Part shown: piece by piece, positions 19,971-28,797 of the stretch
Layout of the letters: each line of letters starts with the position of its first letter
Position numbering within the stretch: the stretch's first letter is position 1
Assembly: GCF_011602365.1 (NCBI RefSeq)
Contig: NZ_JAAONZ010000012.1
Location: 62,001 to 126,000, forward strand
Source: Pseudomaricurvus hydrocarbonicus
GTDB taxonomy: Bacteria; Pseudomonadota; Gammaproteobacteria; Pseudomonadales; Cellvibrionaceae
Direction: 5' to 3'
Length of the DNA: 64,000 nt
The notes under the pieces: generated by a model
The model's database searches: none
Told to the model about the DNA's origin: nothing
Seen by the model: the letters and a program-made list of their open reading frames with translations, nothing else
Position numbers and translations under genes: made by a program

Positions 19971-21113
19971 TTACACGGTTAATATATTGACGCCACTGAT
20001 GCCAGGAGCACCATAAACATGGGTGTAACCGACTTTGGGCGAGCCTGGCACCTGACGGTTACCCCCTTCACCACGCAGTTGTACACAAATTTCATGCACC
20101 TGGCGCAGGCCAGAGGCGCCCACCGGTTCACCGTTGGCCAGACAGCCGCCATCGGTATTGACCGGCATGGCACCATCGATGCGGGTGGCGCCATCGCGCA
20201 ATAATTGTTCCTGTTCACCGTGCTCACAAAAACCGTTTTCGGCCATGTGAATGACTTCGGTACCGCTGTCGGTATCTTGCAGCTGCAAAACGTCTACCTC
20301 TTGCGGGCCGATACCTGCCAGTTCAAAGGCGGCTTTGGAAGCGGTGACTGTGGGGGCGTCGGCGACCTGCATGGGCTGCGACGGGCTGAATACTTCGAAG
20401 CTGCCATAGTGCCGGGTGCGCACGGCTGCGGCTTTGAGGAGAACGGGTTTTCGGGTATAGCGCCGGGCGATATCGGCGTTACAGAGAATCAGTGCTGCGC
20501 CACCTTCAGCCGGGCTGCAGAACATATACTTACGCAGTGGATCGCTGACCATTTGGGAGTTGGCGATTTGCTCGTAAGAAAGGGCTTCTCGACGCCAGGC
20601 GGTTGAGGTCAGTGAGCCGTTATAAAAAGCTTTCTCGGCGACCCGAATCAGGGCATCGTTGGTAATTCCATGATCGTGCATATAGCGCTGGGTCTTCATG
20701 GCAAAAAATTGAGTGGTTAACATCATGCCACTTTCACCATACCAATTATCCAGACCCCAGTCTGACGGTTTGGGGTTAAAGGCGCCGCGGGGGTGTTTAT
20801 CAAAGCCAACCACAACCCCCATGTCGTATTCACCGGATTTTATTGCGGTGTAAGCTGCGTGCAACGAGCTGCCGCCGGTGGCACAGCCGTTCCAGATGTT
20901 AGTGAATTGCAGTCCTGTAAGGCCCAATTCATTGACCAGGGCATCGGCGTTGCCGCCATCCTGGCTGCCGCCGTAAGCAAATTGCATGTCTTTCCATTGC
21001 AATCCGGCATCGGCGAGTGCGGCGCGCACAGCGTTGGCGCCCTGTTGCTGCCCGGTCAACTCGGGAGAGCGACCGAAGGGGTGCAAACCGATTCCAATAA
21101 TGGCCACGTCCAT
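19971..21113 (-). CDS. Thiolase-fold protein, SCP2/Ltp type (candidate retro-aldolase)
   Basis: A 380-residue thiolase-fold protein. The nucleophile position holds C77 (NGCATGG), but the usual GHPxGxSG motif reads GEPVGASG, with E329 replacing the catalytic histidine, and the C-terminus carries VYGAPG with Y367 instead of the CxG motif. This pattern resembles Ltp2-type aldolases of steroid side-chain degradation, which remove a short acyl unit by retro-aldol cleavage and need a DUF35 partner. The DUF35 gene lies 3 nt upstream. A simple acyl transferase role is therefore less likely. The substrate is inferred to be a beta-hydroxyacyl-CoA. Confidence 0.85.
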   Translation of the reverse strand: MDVAIIGIGLHPFGRSPELTGQQQGANAVRAALADAGLQWKDMQFAYGGSQDGGNADALVNELGLTGLQFTNIWNGCATGGSSLHAAYTAIKSGEYDMGVVVGFDKHPRGAFNPKPSDWGLDNWYGESGMMLTTQFFAMKTQRYMHDHGITNDALIRVAEKAFYNGSLTSTAWRREALSYEQIANSQMVSDPLRKYMFCSPAEGGAALILCNADIARRYTRKPVLLKAAAVRTRHYGSFEVFSPSQPMQVADAPTVTASKAAFELAGIGPQEVDVLQLQDTDSGTEVIHMAENGFCEHGEQEQLLRDGATRIDGAMPVNTDGGCLANGEPVGASGLRQVHEICVQLRGEGGNRQVPGSPKVGYTHVYGAPGISGVNILTV

Positions 21114-21116
21114 GGG

Positions 21117-21545
21117 TTACTCCTCTACAGGTTTAAAGCTGAACATCATAATTTGGTTACCGTCGGCATCAGTGCGCAGCGGTTCAACCACCAGGTCCAG
21201 AGGCATGCCGATGGTCAGTGGGGCAGCCGGGTTCAGTTGTATGCGACCTTCAACACGCACCCCGCCCGGCATTTCTACATAGCCTACCCCATAGGGGGTG
21301 AAGGATTCCGCTGTCTCATCGGTGGCGTAGGGGGGTTTGGGCATAAAGCTTTGAATGGTCCAGGTCCAAAGCTTGCCGCGGTGGCCAAGCGATACAATTT
21401 GGGTATCGCGCTGGCCACAACAGCGACAGTCCGGTTGGGACGGAAAGCTGGCTTCGCCGCAGTGCTGACACCGACTGCCGAGTAATTCCGGGTGGTCGGA
21501 CGGCCAGCTGAACAGGCCTTCCTGGATTGCAATTTGAGAAGTCAT
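21117..21545 (-). CDS. DUF35 OB-fold protein with zinc ribbon, partner of the thiolase-fold protein
   Basis: A 142-residue acyl-CoA-associated OB-fold protein. An N-terminal rubredoxin-like zinc ribbon is formed by C26, C29, C40 and C43 (CQHCG, CRCCG), followed by the OB fold (KLWTWTIQSFMPKPP, FTPYGVGYVEMPGGVRVEGR). DUF35 proteins form complexes with SCP2-type thiolases and aldolases; here the stop codon is 3 nt from the thiolase-like start. It starts 8 nt after the dihydrolipoamide dehydrogenase stop. Confidence 0.9.
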   Translation of the reverse strand: MTSQIAIQEGLFSWPSDHPELLGSRCQHCGEASFPSQPDCRCCGQRDTQIVSLGHRGKLWTWTIQSFMPKPPYATDETAESFTPYGVGYVEMPGGVRVEGRIQLNPAAPLTIGMPLDLVVEPLRTDADGNQIMMFSFKPVEE

Positions 21546-21553
21546 ATCCGTCC

Positions 21554-22945
21554 TCAGTGATGAATGGCTATGTTCAGCGAGTCGAGCACGGACTCGTGCA
21601 TAGACTCGGAGAGAGTGGGGTGTGGAAATATGGTGTGGGCAAGCTCCTGCTCGGTGGCCTCCAGTTGCTGGGCAATGCAGAAGCCCTGGATTTGCTCGGT
21701 CACTTCCGCGCCAATCATGTGGGCACCGAGCAGTTCACCGCTGTGGGCATCAAACACGGTTTTGACAAAGCCGCTGGCTTCGTCAATGGCCAGTGCTTTG
21801 CCGTTGCCTGACAGGTTAAAGCGGCCAATCCGGACATCGAGGCCATTATCCCGGGCCGCCTTTTCGGTGAGACCGACACTGGCAATTTGCGGTCGGCAAT
21901 AGGTGCAGCCGGGAACCCGGTTTTTTTGCAGAGGTTTTACCGCGCCCAGACCGGCAATTTTTTCGACACAGATCACCGCTTCGTGGCTGGCTTTGTGGGC
22001 GAGCCAGGGCGGCCCGGACACATCGCCAATGGCATAGAGCCCGACCACATTGGTTTTACTGAATTCATCGGTGCTAATAAAACCACGCTGGGTATGAACG
22101 CCGAGTGTTTCCAAGCCGAGTTGCTCAATGTTGCCGCTGATGCCCACCGCCACAATCACGCGGTCGAACGCTTGCGTGTGGTTGCCACTGTGGTCGGTGA
22201 GGGTAGCCGTCACCTCGTCGTCACTGAGCTGGATTGCTTGCACGGTTGTGGCCGTGTGCACAGCAATACCGCGCTGACGAAAACTTTTTTCCAGTTGAGT
22301 CGACACTTCCTGATCTTCAACCGGGACGATGCGCGAAGCGGCTTCGATTAACGTGACCTGACTGCCCAAATCATTATAGAGACTGGCAAATTCCACACCG
22401 ATGGCGCCAGCGCCTATGACCAGTAATCGTTGGGGGAGTTTGGTTGGGGTCATCGCTTCGCGTGCGCCCCAGATCTTATCGCCATCAACGTGAATGTCTG
22501 GCAGGTCGCGAGCGTGGGCACCGGTGGCCAGAATAATGTGGTCGGCTTTATAGCGGCTGCATTCTGTGCCGTTGTTGATCTCCAGGGTAAAGGTATCGAC
22601 CAGTCTGGCTTCACCCGCCAGGACCGTGATGTTGTGTTTTTTCATCAGGAACTCTATGCCCTGGCTGAGCCGTTTAGCGGTATTGCGGCTGTGGCCCACC
22701 AGTTTGGCAAGGTCGAGAGTCGGTGTGCCTATGTCGAACCCAAAGTGGGCAGCGTGTTTCAGGCTTTGGGCCATATCAGCGCCACGCAGCAGGGCTTTGG
22801 TAGGAATACAACCCCAGTTTAAACACACGCCACCCAGGTCAGACTTTTCGACCAGCGCGGTTTTAAAGCCAAGTTGCGCAGCGCGTATGGCTGCCACATA
22901 GCCGCCCGGACCACCACCGACTACCATCAAATCAAAATTGCTCAT
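21554..22945 (-). CDS. lpdA: Dihydrolipoamide dehydrogenase (E3)
   Basis: A 463-residue flavoprotein disulfide reductase. It has the FAD motif GGGPGG (10-15), the redox disulfide C41-x4-C46 (GGVCLNWGCIPTK), the NAD motif IGAGAIGVEFAS, YAIGDVSGPPWLAHKA and the C-terminal HPTLSE catalytic pair. It re-oxidises the lipoyl group of the E2 encoded immediately upstream (14-nt gap). It is probably dedicated to this complex rather than the housekeeping E3. Confidence 0.95.
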   Translation of the reverse strand: MSNFDLMVVGGGPGGYVAAIRAAQLGFKTALVEKSDLGGVCLNWGCIPTKALLRGADMAQSLKHAAHFGFDIGTPTLDLAKLVGHSRNTAKRLSQGIEFLMKKHNITVLAGEARLVDTFTLEINNGTECSRYKADHIILATGAHARDLPDIHVDGDKIWGAREAMTPTKLPQRLLVIGAGAIGVEFASLYNDLGSQVTLIEAASRIVPVEDQEVSTQLEKSFRQRGIAVHTATTVQAIQLSDDEVTATLTDHSGNHTQAFDRVIVAVGISGNIEQLGLETLGVHTQRGFISTDEFSKTNVVGLYAIGDVSGPPWLAHKASHEAVICVEKIAGLGAVKPLQKNRVPGCTYCRPQIASVGLTEKAARDNGLDVRIGRFNLSGNGKALAIDEASGFVKTVFDAHSGELLGAHMIGAEVTEQIQGFCIAQQLEATEQELAHTIFPHPTLSESMHESVLDSLNIAIHH

Positions 22946-22959
22946 AACAGCACGTCCTC

Positions 22960-24471
22960 TCAGCCCAGTATGGTCGCGGGTTGTTCGAGCAATCCCTTGA
23001 GACAGCTCATAAATTCGGCTGCCAGAGCGCCATCAATAACCCGGTGATCACTGGATAGCGACAGAGACATCATGGTGGCAACCGTCAGCTCTCCGTTGCG
23101 GACTACCGCGCAGGGCTCGCCAGTGCCGACAGCCAGGATGGCTGCCTGCGGAGGATTAATGATGGCATCGAAGCTTTTGACGCCAAACATGCCCAGGTTC
23201 GATACACAAAAGGTTCCGCCCTGAAATTCTTCCGCTGACAGCCGGCCAATTTTGGCGCGTGTGGCCAGATCGCGAATCTCGTTCGACAGCGCGACCAGGC
23301 CTTTGGTCTCTGACGCTTTCACAATGGGGGTGATCAAACCTTCATCAATAGCCACCGCCACGGAAATGTCGGCATGCTGAAAACGGGTGATGTTTTCGCC
23401 ATCAAACTGAATGTTCATGGAGGGAATTTTTTGCAGCGCGCTGGCACAGGCTTTAACGATAAAGTCGTTGACGGAAACTTTCGCCTGTCGGTTGCTAGCG
23501 TTAATGAGTTTGCGTGTGGCCAACAGATTATCAATACAGACATCGGTATTGACCCTGAAATGAGGCGCTGTTTGCTTGGACTCCTGCAGGCGACGGGCAA
23601 TGGTTTTGCGCATGCCCGACATGGCTATGATCTCGGTTTGCAGTTCGGCAGGGGGCTCGATGTGGCTCTGCCCGGTAGTTGACGGAACCGGGGTCTGTTG
23701 GCGTGCGGCCTGAGCTTCCACATCCGCTTTACAGACGCGACCGCGATCGCCACTGGCGCGGCAATCCAGCAGATTGACCTTCAGATCTTTGGCTAATCTG
23801 CGCGCCACAGCGGTGGCTTTGACCTGACTGTCATCCGCCGCCGGGCGCGGCCGCTCGGCGGAGTCGCTCTGGCCGATTAACTGGCCGCCGGCGGCCAGCA
23901 CAGCCTGCTCCAGATCGGCTTTGGTGACGCGATTGTGACGACCCGTGCCGTTCAAGTTGTTGAGGTTGACACCATAGTCTTTGGCCAGCCGACGGGCGAC
24001 TACGGTAGCGCCTACCGAGCTGTCATCCTCTCCTAGAGCTAGACTGCCCAGTGAGGTTGTGGGTGTTGATGCAGCGGTGAGCGTCGGGGAAGAGGGCGCT
24101 AGCGGTTTGGCCTCCGCGTCTTGACGGGCAACCGGTGCGAGTTCCTGGGCAGCACTCTCTGTCGCATGGTTACTTGTGTCGTTGCTGCGGCTGGCAATGA
24201 AGACCTGAATGTCCTCTTCGCTGACATCGTTGGAAGCAATGACTCCCAGCAGTGCGCCGACATTGAGGGTATCGCCAGGGTTGGCAGTAATCGCTCGCAG
24301 GTTACCCGCATGTGACGCGGTAATAGTGTTGATGATTTTGCTTGTTTCCACATCGAGCAAATCGGCACCTTCGATGACCGGGTCGCCGATATTTAAATGC
24401 CAGACACTGATAACACCTTCTGACATTTCCATGCCCCACTTGGGCATGTTAATCGCTGTAATTACCGACAT
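22960..24471 (-). CDS. 2-oxo-acid dehydrogenase E2 (lipoamide acyltransferase) with two E3-binding domains
   Basis: A 503-residue E2 subunit. One lipoyl domain (about 1-80) carries K45 in ETSKI. Two peripheral-subunit-binding domains follow at about 155-190 (VVARRLAKDYGVNLNNL) and 219-253 (AVARRLAKDLKVNLLDC), joined by Ala/Pro/Ser-rich linkers. The catalytic domain runs from about 275 to 503 with DHRVIDG near the end. The start at 24471, 1 nt after the E1-beta stop, gives the lipoyl-domain N-terminus; a longer frame to 24672 is shadow. Acetoin- or pyruvate-type complexes are the nearest relatives; the acyl specificity is unknown. Two E3-binding domains are unusual. Confidence 0.93.
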   Translation of the reverse strand: MSVITAINMPKWGMEMSEGVISVWHLNIGDPVIEGADLLDVETSKIINTITASHAGNLRAITANPGDTLNVGALLGVIASNDVSEEDIQVFIASRSNDTSNHATESAAQELAPVARQDAEAKPLAPSSPTLTAASTPTTSLGSLALGEDDSSVGATVVARRLAKDYGVNLNNLNGTGRHNRVTKADLEQAVLAAGGQLIGQSDSAERPRPAADDSQVKATAVARRLAKDLKVNLLDCRASGDRGRVCKADVEAQAARQQTPVPSTTGQSHIEPPAELQTEIIAMSGMRKTIARRLQESKQTAPHFRVNTDVCIDNLLATRKLINASNRQAKVSVNDFIVKACASALQKIPSMNIQFDGENITRFQHADISVAVAIDEGLITPIVKASETKGLVALSNEIRDLATRAKIGRLSAEEFQGGTFCVSNLGMFGVKSFDAIINPPQAAILAVGTGEPCAVVRNGELTVATMMSLSLSSDHRVIDGALAAEFMSCLKGLLEQPATILG

Positions 24472-24472
24472 A

Positions 24473-25507
24473 TTAAGCCCCCAGTACGTCTCTGACAGCG
24501 TTGACAATACGATCAACGCTGGGCACATAGGCATCTTCCAGTACCGGAGAAAACGGCACGGGTGCATGAGGTGCGGTGACTTTGCGAATCGGTGCACGCA
24601 AACTGGAAAACCCTTTTTCAGCCACGATACTGGAAATATCGGCGGCCAGACTGCAGCGCTCGTGGGCTTCATCTACGATAACCAGCCGCCCGGTCACTTC
24701 TACACTTTCCAGAATGGATTCTTCATCCAGTGGCGAGACCGTTCGTGGGTCGATTACGTCACAGCTGATGCCTTCTTTAGCCAGCAAGTCGGCGGCTTCG
24801 ATGGCGCGAGTGACCATATTGGAAATGGCCACGATCGTCACATCGGTGCCCTGCCGCGGGAAGGCGGCTTCGCCGAAGGGGATGGTATAGGGCTCATCCG
24901 GCACTTCGCACTTCAGGTCATACATGATTTTATGTTCGAGAAAGAGAACCGGATCGTCGTCACGGATGGCCTGAATTAATAAGCCCTTGGCATCGTAAGC
25001 GTTGCTCGGCATCACTACCTTGAGTCCCGGAATGTGCGTGACCACTGGGTGTAGCATGTTTGAGTGCTGAGCTCCGGCACGCCAGCCGGCCCCGACGGTT
25101 CCCCGGATCACCATGGGGGTGCGGGCTTTGCCGCCGAACATATAGCGGAACTTTGCCGCCTGATTAAAAATCTGGTCAAAGCAAACACCGATAAAATCGA
25201 AAAACATTAATTCAGCTACCGGTCGCAGACCATTGTTGGCAGCACCGGCAGCGGCGCCAATGATGGCCGACTCACTGATGGGGGTGTCAATAACCCGCTC
25301 GCGACCAAACTCGGGCATAAGACCTTTGGTCACGCCAAAGACGCCGCCGTAGGCATCGTCCTGGCCGGCGCAGCCTGCACCGCCGGAAACTTCTTCGCCC
25401 AGGATGATGACCGTGGGATCACGGCGCATTTCCTGACGCAGGGCATCATTGATTGCCTCCCGGTAAGTTTTGAGAGAACTGGTGCCTGATGTAGGTGTAG
25501 TGGTCAT
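24473..25507 (-). CDS. 2-oxo-acid dehydrogenase E1, beta subunit
   Basis: A 344-residue transketolase-like subunit with EEVSGGAGCAGQDDAYGGVFGVTKGL, ISESAIIGAAAGAANNGLRP and the C-terminal IVDEAHERCSLAADIS, all characteristic of E1-beta of pyruvate, acetoin or branched-chain complexes. It pairs with the E1-alpha encoded 50 nt upstream, and E2 starts 1 nt downstream. The acetoin-type assignment is possible, but gene context points to a 2-oxo acid made during aromatic catabolism. Confidence 0.93.
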   Translation of the reverse strand: MTTTPTSGTSSLKTYREAINDALRQEMRRDPTVIILGEEVSGGAGCAGQDDAYGGVFGVTKGLMPEFGRERVIDTPISESAIIGAAAGAANNGLRPVAELMFFDFIGVCFDQIFNQAAKFRYMFGGKARTPMVIRGTVGAGWRAGAQHSNMLHPVVTHIPGLKVVMPSNAYDAKGLLIQAIRDDDPVLFLEHKIMYDLKCEVPDEPYTIPFGEAAFPRQGTDVTIVAISNMVTRAIEAADLLAKEGISCDVIDPRTVSPLDEESILESVEVTGRLVIVDEAHERCSLAADISSIVAEKGFSSLRAPIRKVTAPHAPVPFSPVLEDAYVPSVDRIVNAVRDVLGA

Positions 25508-25557
25508 GCGTAGTTCCTAATTATTTTTGTATTCAGTGCTTTTTTAGTGAGAGCTTT

Positions 25558-26529
25558 TTAATAAGAGCAGTAAACGTCAGCCATCAAATCTATGGCCGGA
25601 TCAGGGTCGGGGGCGTTCAGGCCTTCTTGCACGGCAGAGGCAATGAGTAGCTCGACCTCCTCGTCGATGGCGTCCATGTCGGGGGCCTGGAGCCAGGATT
25701 CTGCGAGAACCCGGTTGCGGAAAAGAGTCAGACAGTCCCTATTTACCTTGGCATCGGCAATTTCGTTTTTGCCGCGGTAGAGTTGTGGATCACCAATAAA
25801 GTGACCATCAAAACGTACGGTTTCGGCTTCGATGGAGGAGGGTCCCTCGCCTTGGCGTGCTCGCTGAATGGCTCGTTGACAGGCTTCATAGGTGGCAAAG
25901 AAGTCGGTGCCGTCGACATACTCAGAAGGCATGCCGAAGGCGCCGTTGCGCTCGGCCAGACTGTCACAGCCCAGGGCGTAATTTGCGCTGGTGCCCTCGC
26001 CATAACCATTATTTTCAAAGATAAAAACATGGGGGAGCTTGAGAACAGCAGCGAAGTTAAGGGCTTCCAATACGGTGCCCTGGTTGGCGCTGCCATCTCC
26101 ACTGAAGGACATGGCGATATCTTTGGTGCCGCGCGTCTTGGCGCCTAGTGCTGCGCCGTTGCACAGGGGCGGGCCACCACCGACGATGGCGTTGGCACCA
26201 ATCATGCCTTTGTCAAAGTCGGCAATATGCATGGAACCGCCTTTACCTTTACACAGGCCGGTGGCCTTACCCATGATCTCTTTCATCATGCCGATTACAT
26301 CGCAGCCCTTGGCGATACAGTGGCCGTGGCCGCGGTGAGTACTGCCGATGATGTCCTTATAGGTAAGGTCAATACAGGCAGCAACAGCAATCGCTTCCTG
26401 ACCGTTTGACGCGTGTACAAAACCGGGGATATTGCCCCCTTCAAACTCTTTAATGCACCGCTCTTCAAATATGCGGATGGTTTTCATTGTGCGATAAACA
26501 CGCAATAGGAATTCGGGTTGATATGGCAT
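25558..26529 (-). CDS. 2-oxo-acid dehydrogenase E1, alpha subunit (TPP-binding)
   Basis: A 323-residue thiamine-diphosphate subunit. The TPP motif runs from GDG (144-146) to NN (173-174), and HRGHGH and KGKGGSMHI match the pyruvate/acetoin E1-alpha family. It is the first gene of the eight-gene operon ending in the Rieske ferredoxin. A perfect copy of the regulon palindrome lies 64 bp upstream, shared with the divergent TetR genes. Candidate substrates are pyruvate released by the aldolase or another 2-oxo acid; the sequence cannot decide. Confidence 0.93.
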   Translation of the reverse strand: MPYQPEFLLRVYRTMKTIRIFEERCIKEFEGGNIPGFVHASNGQEAIAVAACIDLTYKDIIGSTHRGHGHCIAKGCDVIGMMKEIMGKATGLCKGKGGSMHIADFDKGMIGANAIVGGGPPLCNGAALGAKTRGTKDIAMSFSGDGSANQGTVLEALNFAAVLKLPHVFIFENNGYGEGTSANYALGCDSLAERNGAFGMPSEYVDGTDFFATYEACQRAIQRARQGEGPSSIEAETVRFDGHFIGDPQLYRGKNEIADAKVNRDCLTLFRNRVLAESWLQAPDMDAIDEEVELLIASAVQEGLNAPDPDPAIDLMADVYCSY

Positions 26530-26592
26530 TGAGCGGCCCCTTTATTACTGATTATTGATAGGCAGAACTTAGTTTACAGTAAAGCACAAAAA

Positions 26593-26610
26593 AAACAATA
26601 CCGATTGTTT
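26593..26610. promoter_or_regulatory. Regulon palindrome, copy 3 (AAACAAT-N4-ATTGTTT)
   Basis: A perfect dyad (centre ACCG) in the divergent region between E1-alpha (64 bp) and the first TetR gene (109 bp). Its place beside two TetR genes makes it the best candidate for an autoregulatory operator. Confidence 0.75.
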
Positions 26611-26718
26611 TGTATGGTTAAGTTTGTCTTTTATGTATATACAAACAGGTGTCGGTTATTGTAAATTGTTGTAATCTTGGAGCTGTGAATACACGGAAAA
26701 TCACTAAAGAGTAGGAAA

Positions 26719-27408
26719 ATGGCGCAAACATCATCGAACACACAAGCTCGGCCCACTCGTCGAGACGCTGGCTGGCAAGCTGAAAAAAGCGCAATGACGC
26801 GCACGGCAATCTTGGATGCCGCTATCCACTGTTTTATAGAGTTGGGGTATGCCAACACGACCACGGCACTGATTGCGAATCAGGCAGGGGTGTCACGGGG
26901 GGCGATGATGCACCACTTTCCCTCTCGCATGTCGGTGATGAAGGCGGTGATCATGTATCTGCATGAATTGCGCTTGAAAGAGTATCAGGAGCTGATGGCG
27001 GATATTGATACGCCGGAGGCCCAATTGACTCATAAAGACATTCGCAATTCGGTTGAGATGGCCTGGAATTACGTCAATATGCCGTCGTTTATTGCGTATC
27101 AGGAGTTGTTGGCGGCCTCGCGTACCGACCCTGAATTGAAAGCGGTTATGGAACCGGTGGAAAAAGATTTTGAGAAGCAGTTTCTGCAGATGGTAAAGTC
27201 AGTGTTTCCTCATTGGCAGCGATTGCCGGCGCTGGAGCCGGCTCATGATCTGGTGCAGTTTTTAATGAAGGGTATGGCGTTGAGTCACATGTCCAGTCGC
27301 CGCAATGCCAGAGCGCAAAAGGTGATTGACTATCTCGCCCTGATTTTGATGGAAATTTACGATGAATCCAGTCTGGCCGATGAGGCCACGACGAGCAAAG
27401 CGAAATAA
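26719..27408 (+). CDS. TetR-family transcriptional regulator
   Basis: A 229-residue TetR-type regulator. The DNA-binding domain spans about 26-75 (RTAILDAAIHCFIELGYANT, then QAGVSRGAMMHHF), followed by an all-helical ligand domain. GAGTAGG precedes the ATG. It is divergent from the E1-alpha operon across a region holding the regulon palindrome, and its stop codon abuts the next TetR start. It probably controls the surrounding catabolic genes; the ligand is unknown but could be a CoA thioester or aromatic intermediate. Confidence 0.92.
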   Translation: MAQTSSNTQARPTRRDAGWQAEKSAMTRTAILDAAIHCFIELGYANTTTALIANQAGVSRGAMMHHFPSRMSVMKAVIMYLHELRLKEYQELMADIDTPEAQLTHKDIRNSVEMAWNYVNMPSFIAYQELLAASRTDPELKAVMEPVEKDFEKQFLQMVKSVFPHWQRLPALEPAHDLVQFLMKGMALSHMSSRRNARAQKVIDYLALILMEIYDESSLADEATTSKAK

Positions 27409-28116
27409 ATGAAAGGCGGAGGTTCGAGTGTATCCCAGGTGTCGATCAAAGACAGCAGTCGGACTGCGGGCACCAAGGATATAATACTGGATGCCGCCGA
27501 AGCGTCATTTGTTGAACGGGGTTATTTTGGAACCTCGTTGCGTGATATAACCTCGCGAGCGGGCCTGCAAGTTGCGCTGAGCTACTATCATTTTGGCAGT
27601 AAAGAAAATCTGTTCAGGGCGGTGGTGGAGCGGCGTGCCGAGGAAAACGCCCGAGGGCTCGAAGTCGCACTGCAACAGGAGCTGGTGACTGAAGTGTGCG
27701 CCGCCGATAAACTCCAGGCGATTCTGCAGGCTTTTCTGTATCCGGTTGTTGAGCGCTCACTCAATGGCGATCCCGGCTGGAAAAATTACATCCGCCTGAT
27801 GGCTCAACTCGCGCATGTGCCACAGCATGAAACATACATACAGCCCGTGGCCAGTCGTTACGATGCGGTTGTGGCAAAATTCATAGTCAGTTTGCAGCAG
27901 TTATTTCCCCAGATGGCGGAAGAGGATGTGCACTGGGCATTTTATTTTTATCAGGCAGCGATTACACACGTACTGGCTGAGTCAGGATTGATCGACCGCC
28001 AGTCAAATGGATTGTGCAGAGCCGCAGATCTAAATCGTATCGTTGATAAAATGAGCCGTTTTTTTACGGCTGGCTTCCTCAGTCTTTGCCCGCCGGCGGG
28101 CGCGTCCACAGAATAG
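27409..28116 (+). CDS. TetR-family transcriptional regulator
   Basis: A 235-residue TetR-type regulator with HTH at about 20-68 (KDIILDAAEASFVERGYFGT, then RAGLQVALSYYHFGSKENLF). Its ATG follows the preceding TetR stop with no gap, so the two are cotranscribed and probably act together or in hierarchy. They share the HTH pattern but differ in the ligand domain. A tandem TetR pair could use the two different palindromes seen at 29260-29292. Confidence 0.9.
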   Translation: MKGGGSSVSQVSIKDSSRTAGTKDIILDAAEASFVERGYFGTSLRDITSRAGLQVALSYYHFGSKENLFRAVVERRAEENARGLEVALQQELVTEVCAADKLQAILQAFLYPVVERSLNGDPGWKNYIRLMAQLAHVPQHETYIQPVASRYDAVVAKFIVSLQQLFPQMAEEDVHWAFYFYQAAITHVLAESGLIDRQSNGLCRAADLNRIVDKMSRFFTAGFLSLCPPAGASTE

Positions 28117-28266
28117 TCAGTCCACACGAAAGGTTGGAAGGGAGGTGGACTTTCGGGCTGACGAGGACGTGCCACCGCGGTCATAAACAGCGAGTTTTCT
28201 GTGTTGCCGTGTGGACTTCTCTCGATACTTGCCACTTATGTACAATCAACAATCTGGGGTGATTGG

Positions 28267-28797
28267 TCAGAAGGCGGGACGGATGGGGTTATTGCCATCC
28301 CACTCACTGGCTTCACGCTGTATTCGCTGAAAAAATTCAGCCTGGGAACTCGACGCTTCTATCAATTCGATCATGCAGCCCAGAGTTGCACTGGTATCGA
28401 GGTAACAGAAACGTTTACCGCCGACACTACCGCTGAACGCAACCTTGGTGCCGGTCTTGGTGTAGCTGGCGAGATCTACGTCATAATCATCACAGTAAAG
28501 GGCCATATGGTGAAAGCCCTCTTGGCCTTTAGGGATGGTGTCGCGATAAGCTGAAGGCGCATCGTTGAGTTGACACACCAGTTCGATCTGAATGTCGCCC
28601 GCTTGAGCCAGTGCAAATTCAGCTTCAACTTGTGTGGGCATGCCGCGATAGAGTTGTTCTTCAATGGTGACGCCTTGCACGTGAAAAAAAGGGCCGATGC
28701 CTGCGGTGCGAGTCCAGAACCGCATGGCTTGTTGCAGATCGTTTACGACCCAGCTGTTTTGCATAAATGTGCGAGTGGGGAACGGGGGCGAGCTCAT
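28267..28797 (-). CDS. VOC-family (glyoxalase/bleomycin-resistance-like) protein
   Basis: A 176-residue vicinal-oxygen-chelate fold protein with two beta-alpha-beta-beta-beta units (NSWVVNDLQQAMRFW, and EGFHHMALYCDDYD with GSVGGKRFCYLDT). Candidate metal ligands are the histidines in FHHMA and a C-terminal E in CMIELIEA. Family members include extradiol dioxygenases, epimerases and lactoylglutathione lyases. The first 4 nt overlap the SnoaL-like stop (ATGA), so they are coupled. Function unassigned. Confidence 0.82.
   Translation of the reverse strand: MSSPPFPTRTFMQNSWVVNDLQQAMRFWTRTAGIGPFFHVQGVTIEEQLYRGMPTQVEAEFALAQAGDIQIELVCQLNDAPSAYRDTIPKGQEGFHHMALYCDDYDVDLASYTKTGTKVAFSGSVGGKRFCYLDTSATLGCMIELIEASSSQAEFFQRIQREASEWDGNNPIRPAF

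Noticed and set aside
24209-24979. Plus-strand open frame of 256 codons across E2 and E1-beta
   Set aside because: It spans the junction of two conserved minus-strand genes and shows no family motif.
26529-28116. Acetoin dehydrogenase operon with its own regulator considered as a separate function
   Set aside because: E1-E3 resemble acetoin-type complexes, but acetoin-specific neighbours are absent and the shared operon with DUF35, thiolase and Rieske genes argues for an aromatic-pathway role.
28119-28217. 10-bp inverted copies (AGTCCACACG and CGTGTGGACT) 79 bp apart between convergent genes, resembling a tiny mobile element
   Set aside because: There is no target duplication or transposon-like core; a chance or long-range hairpin explanation is sufficient.
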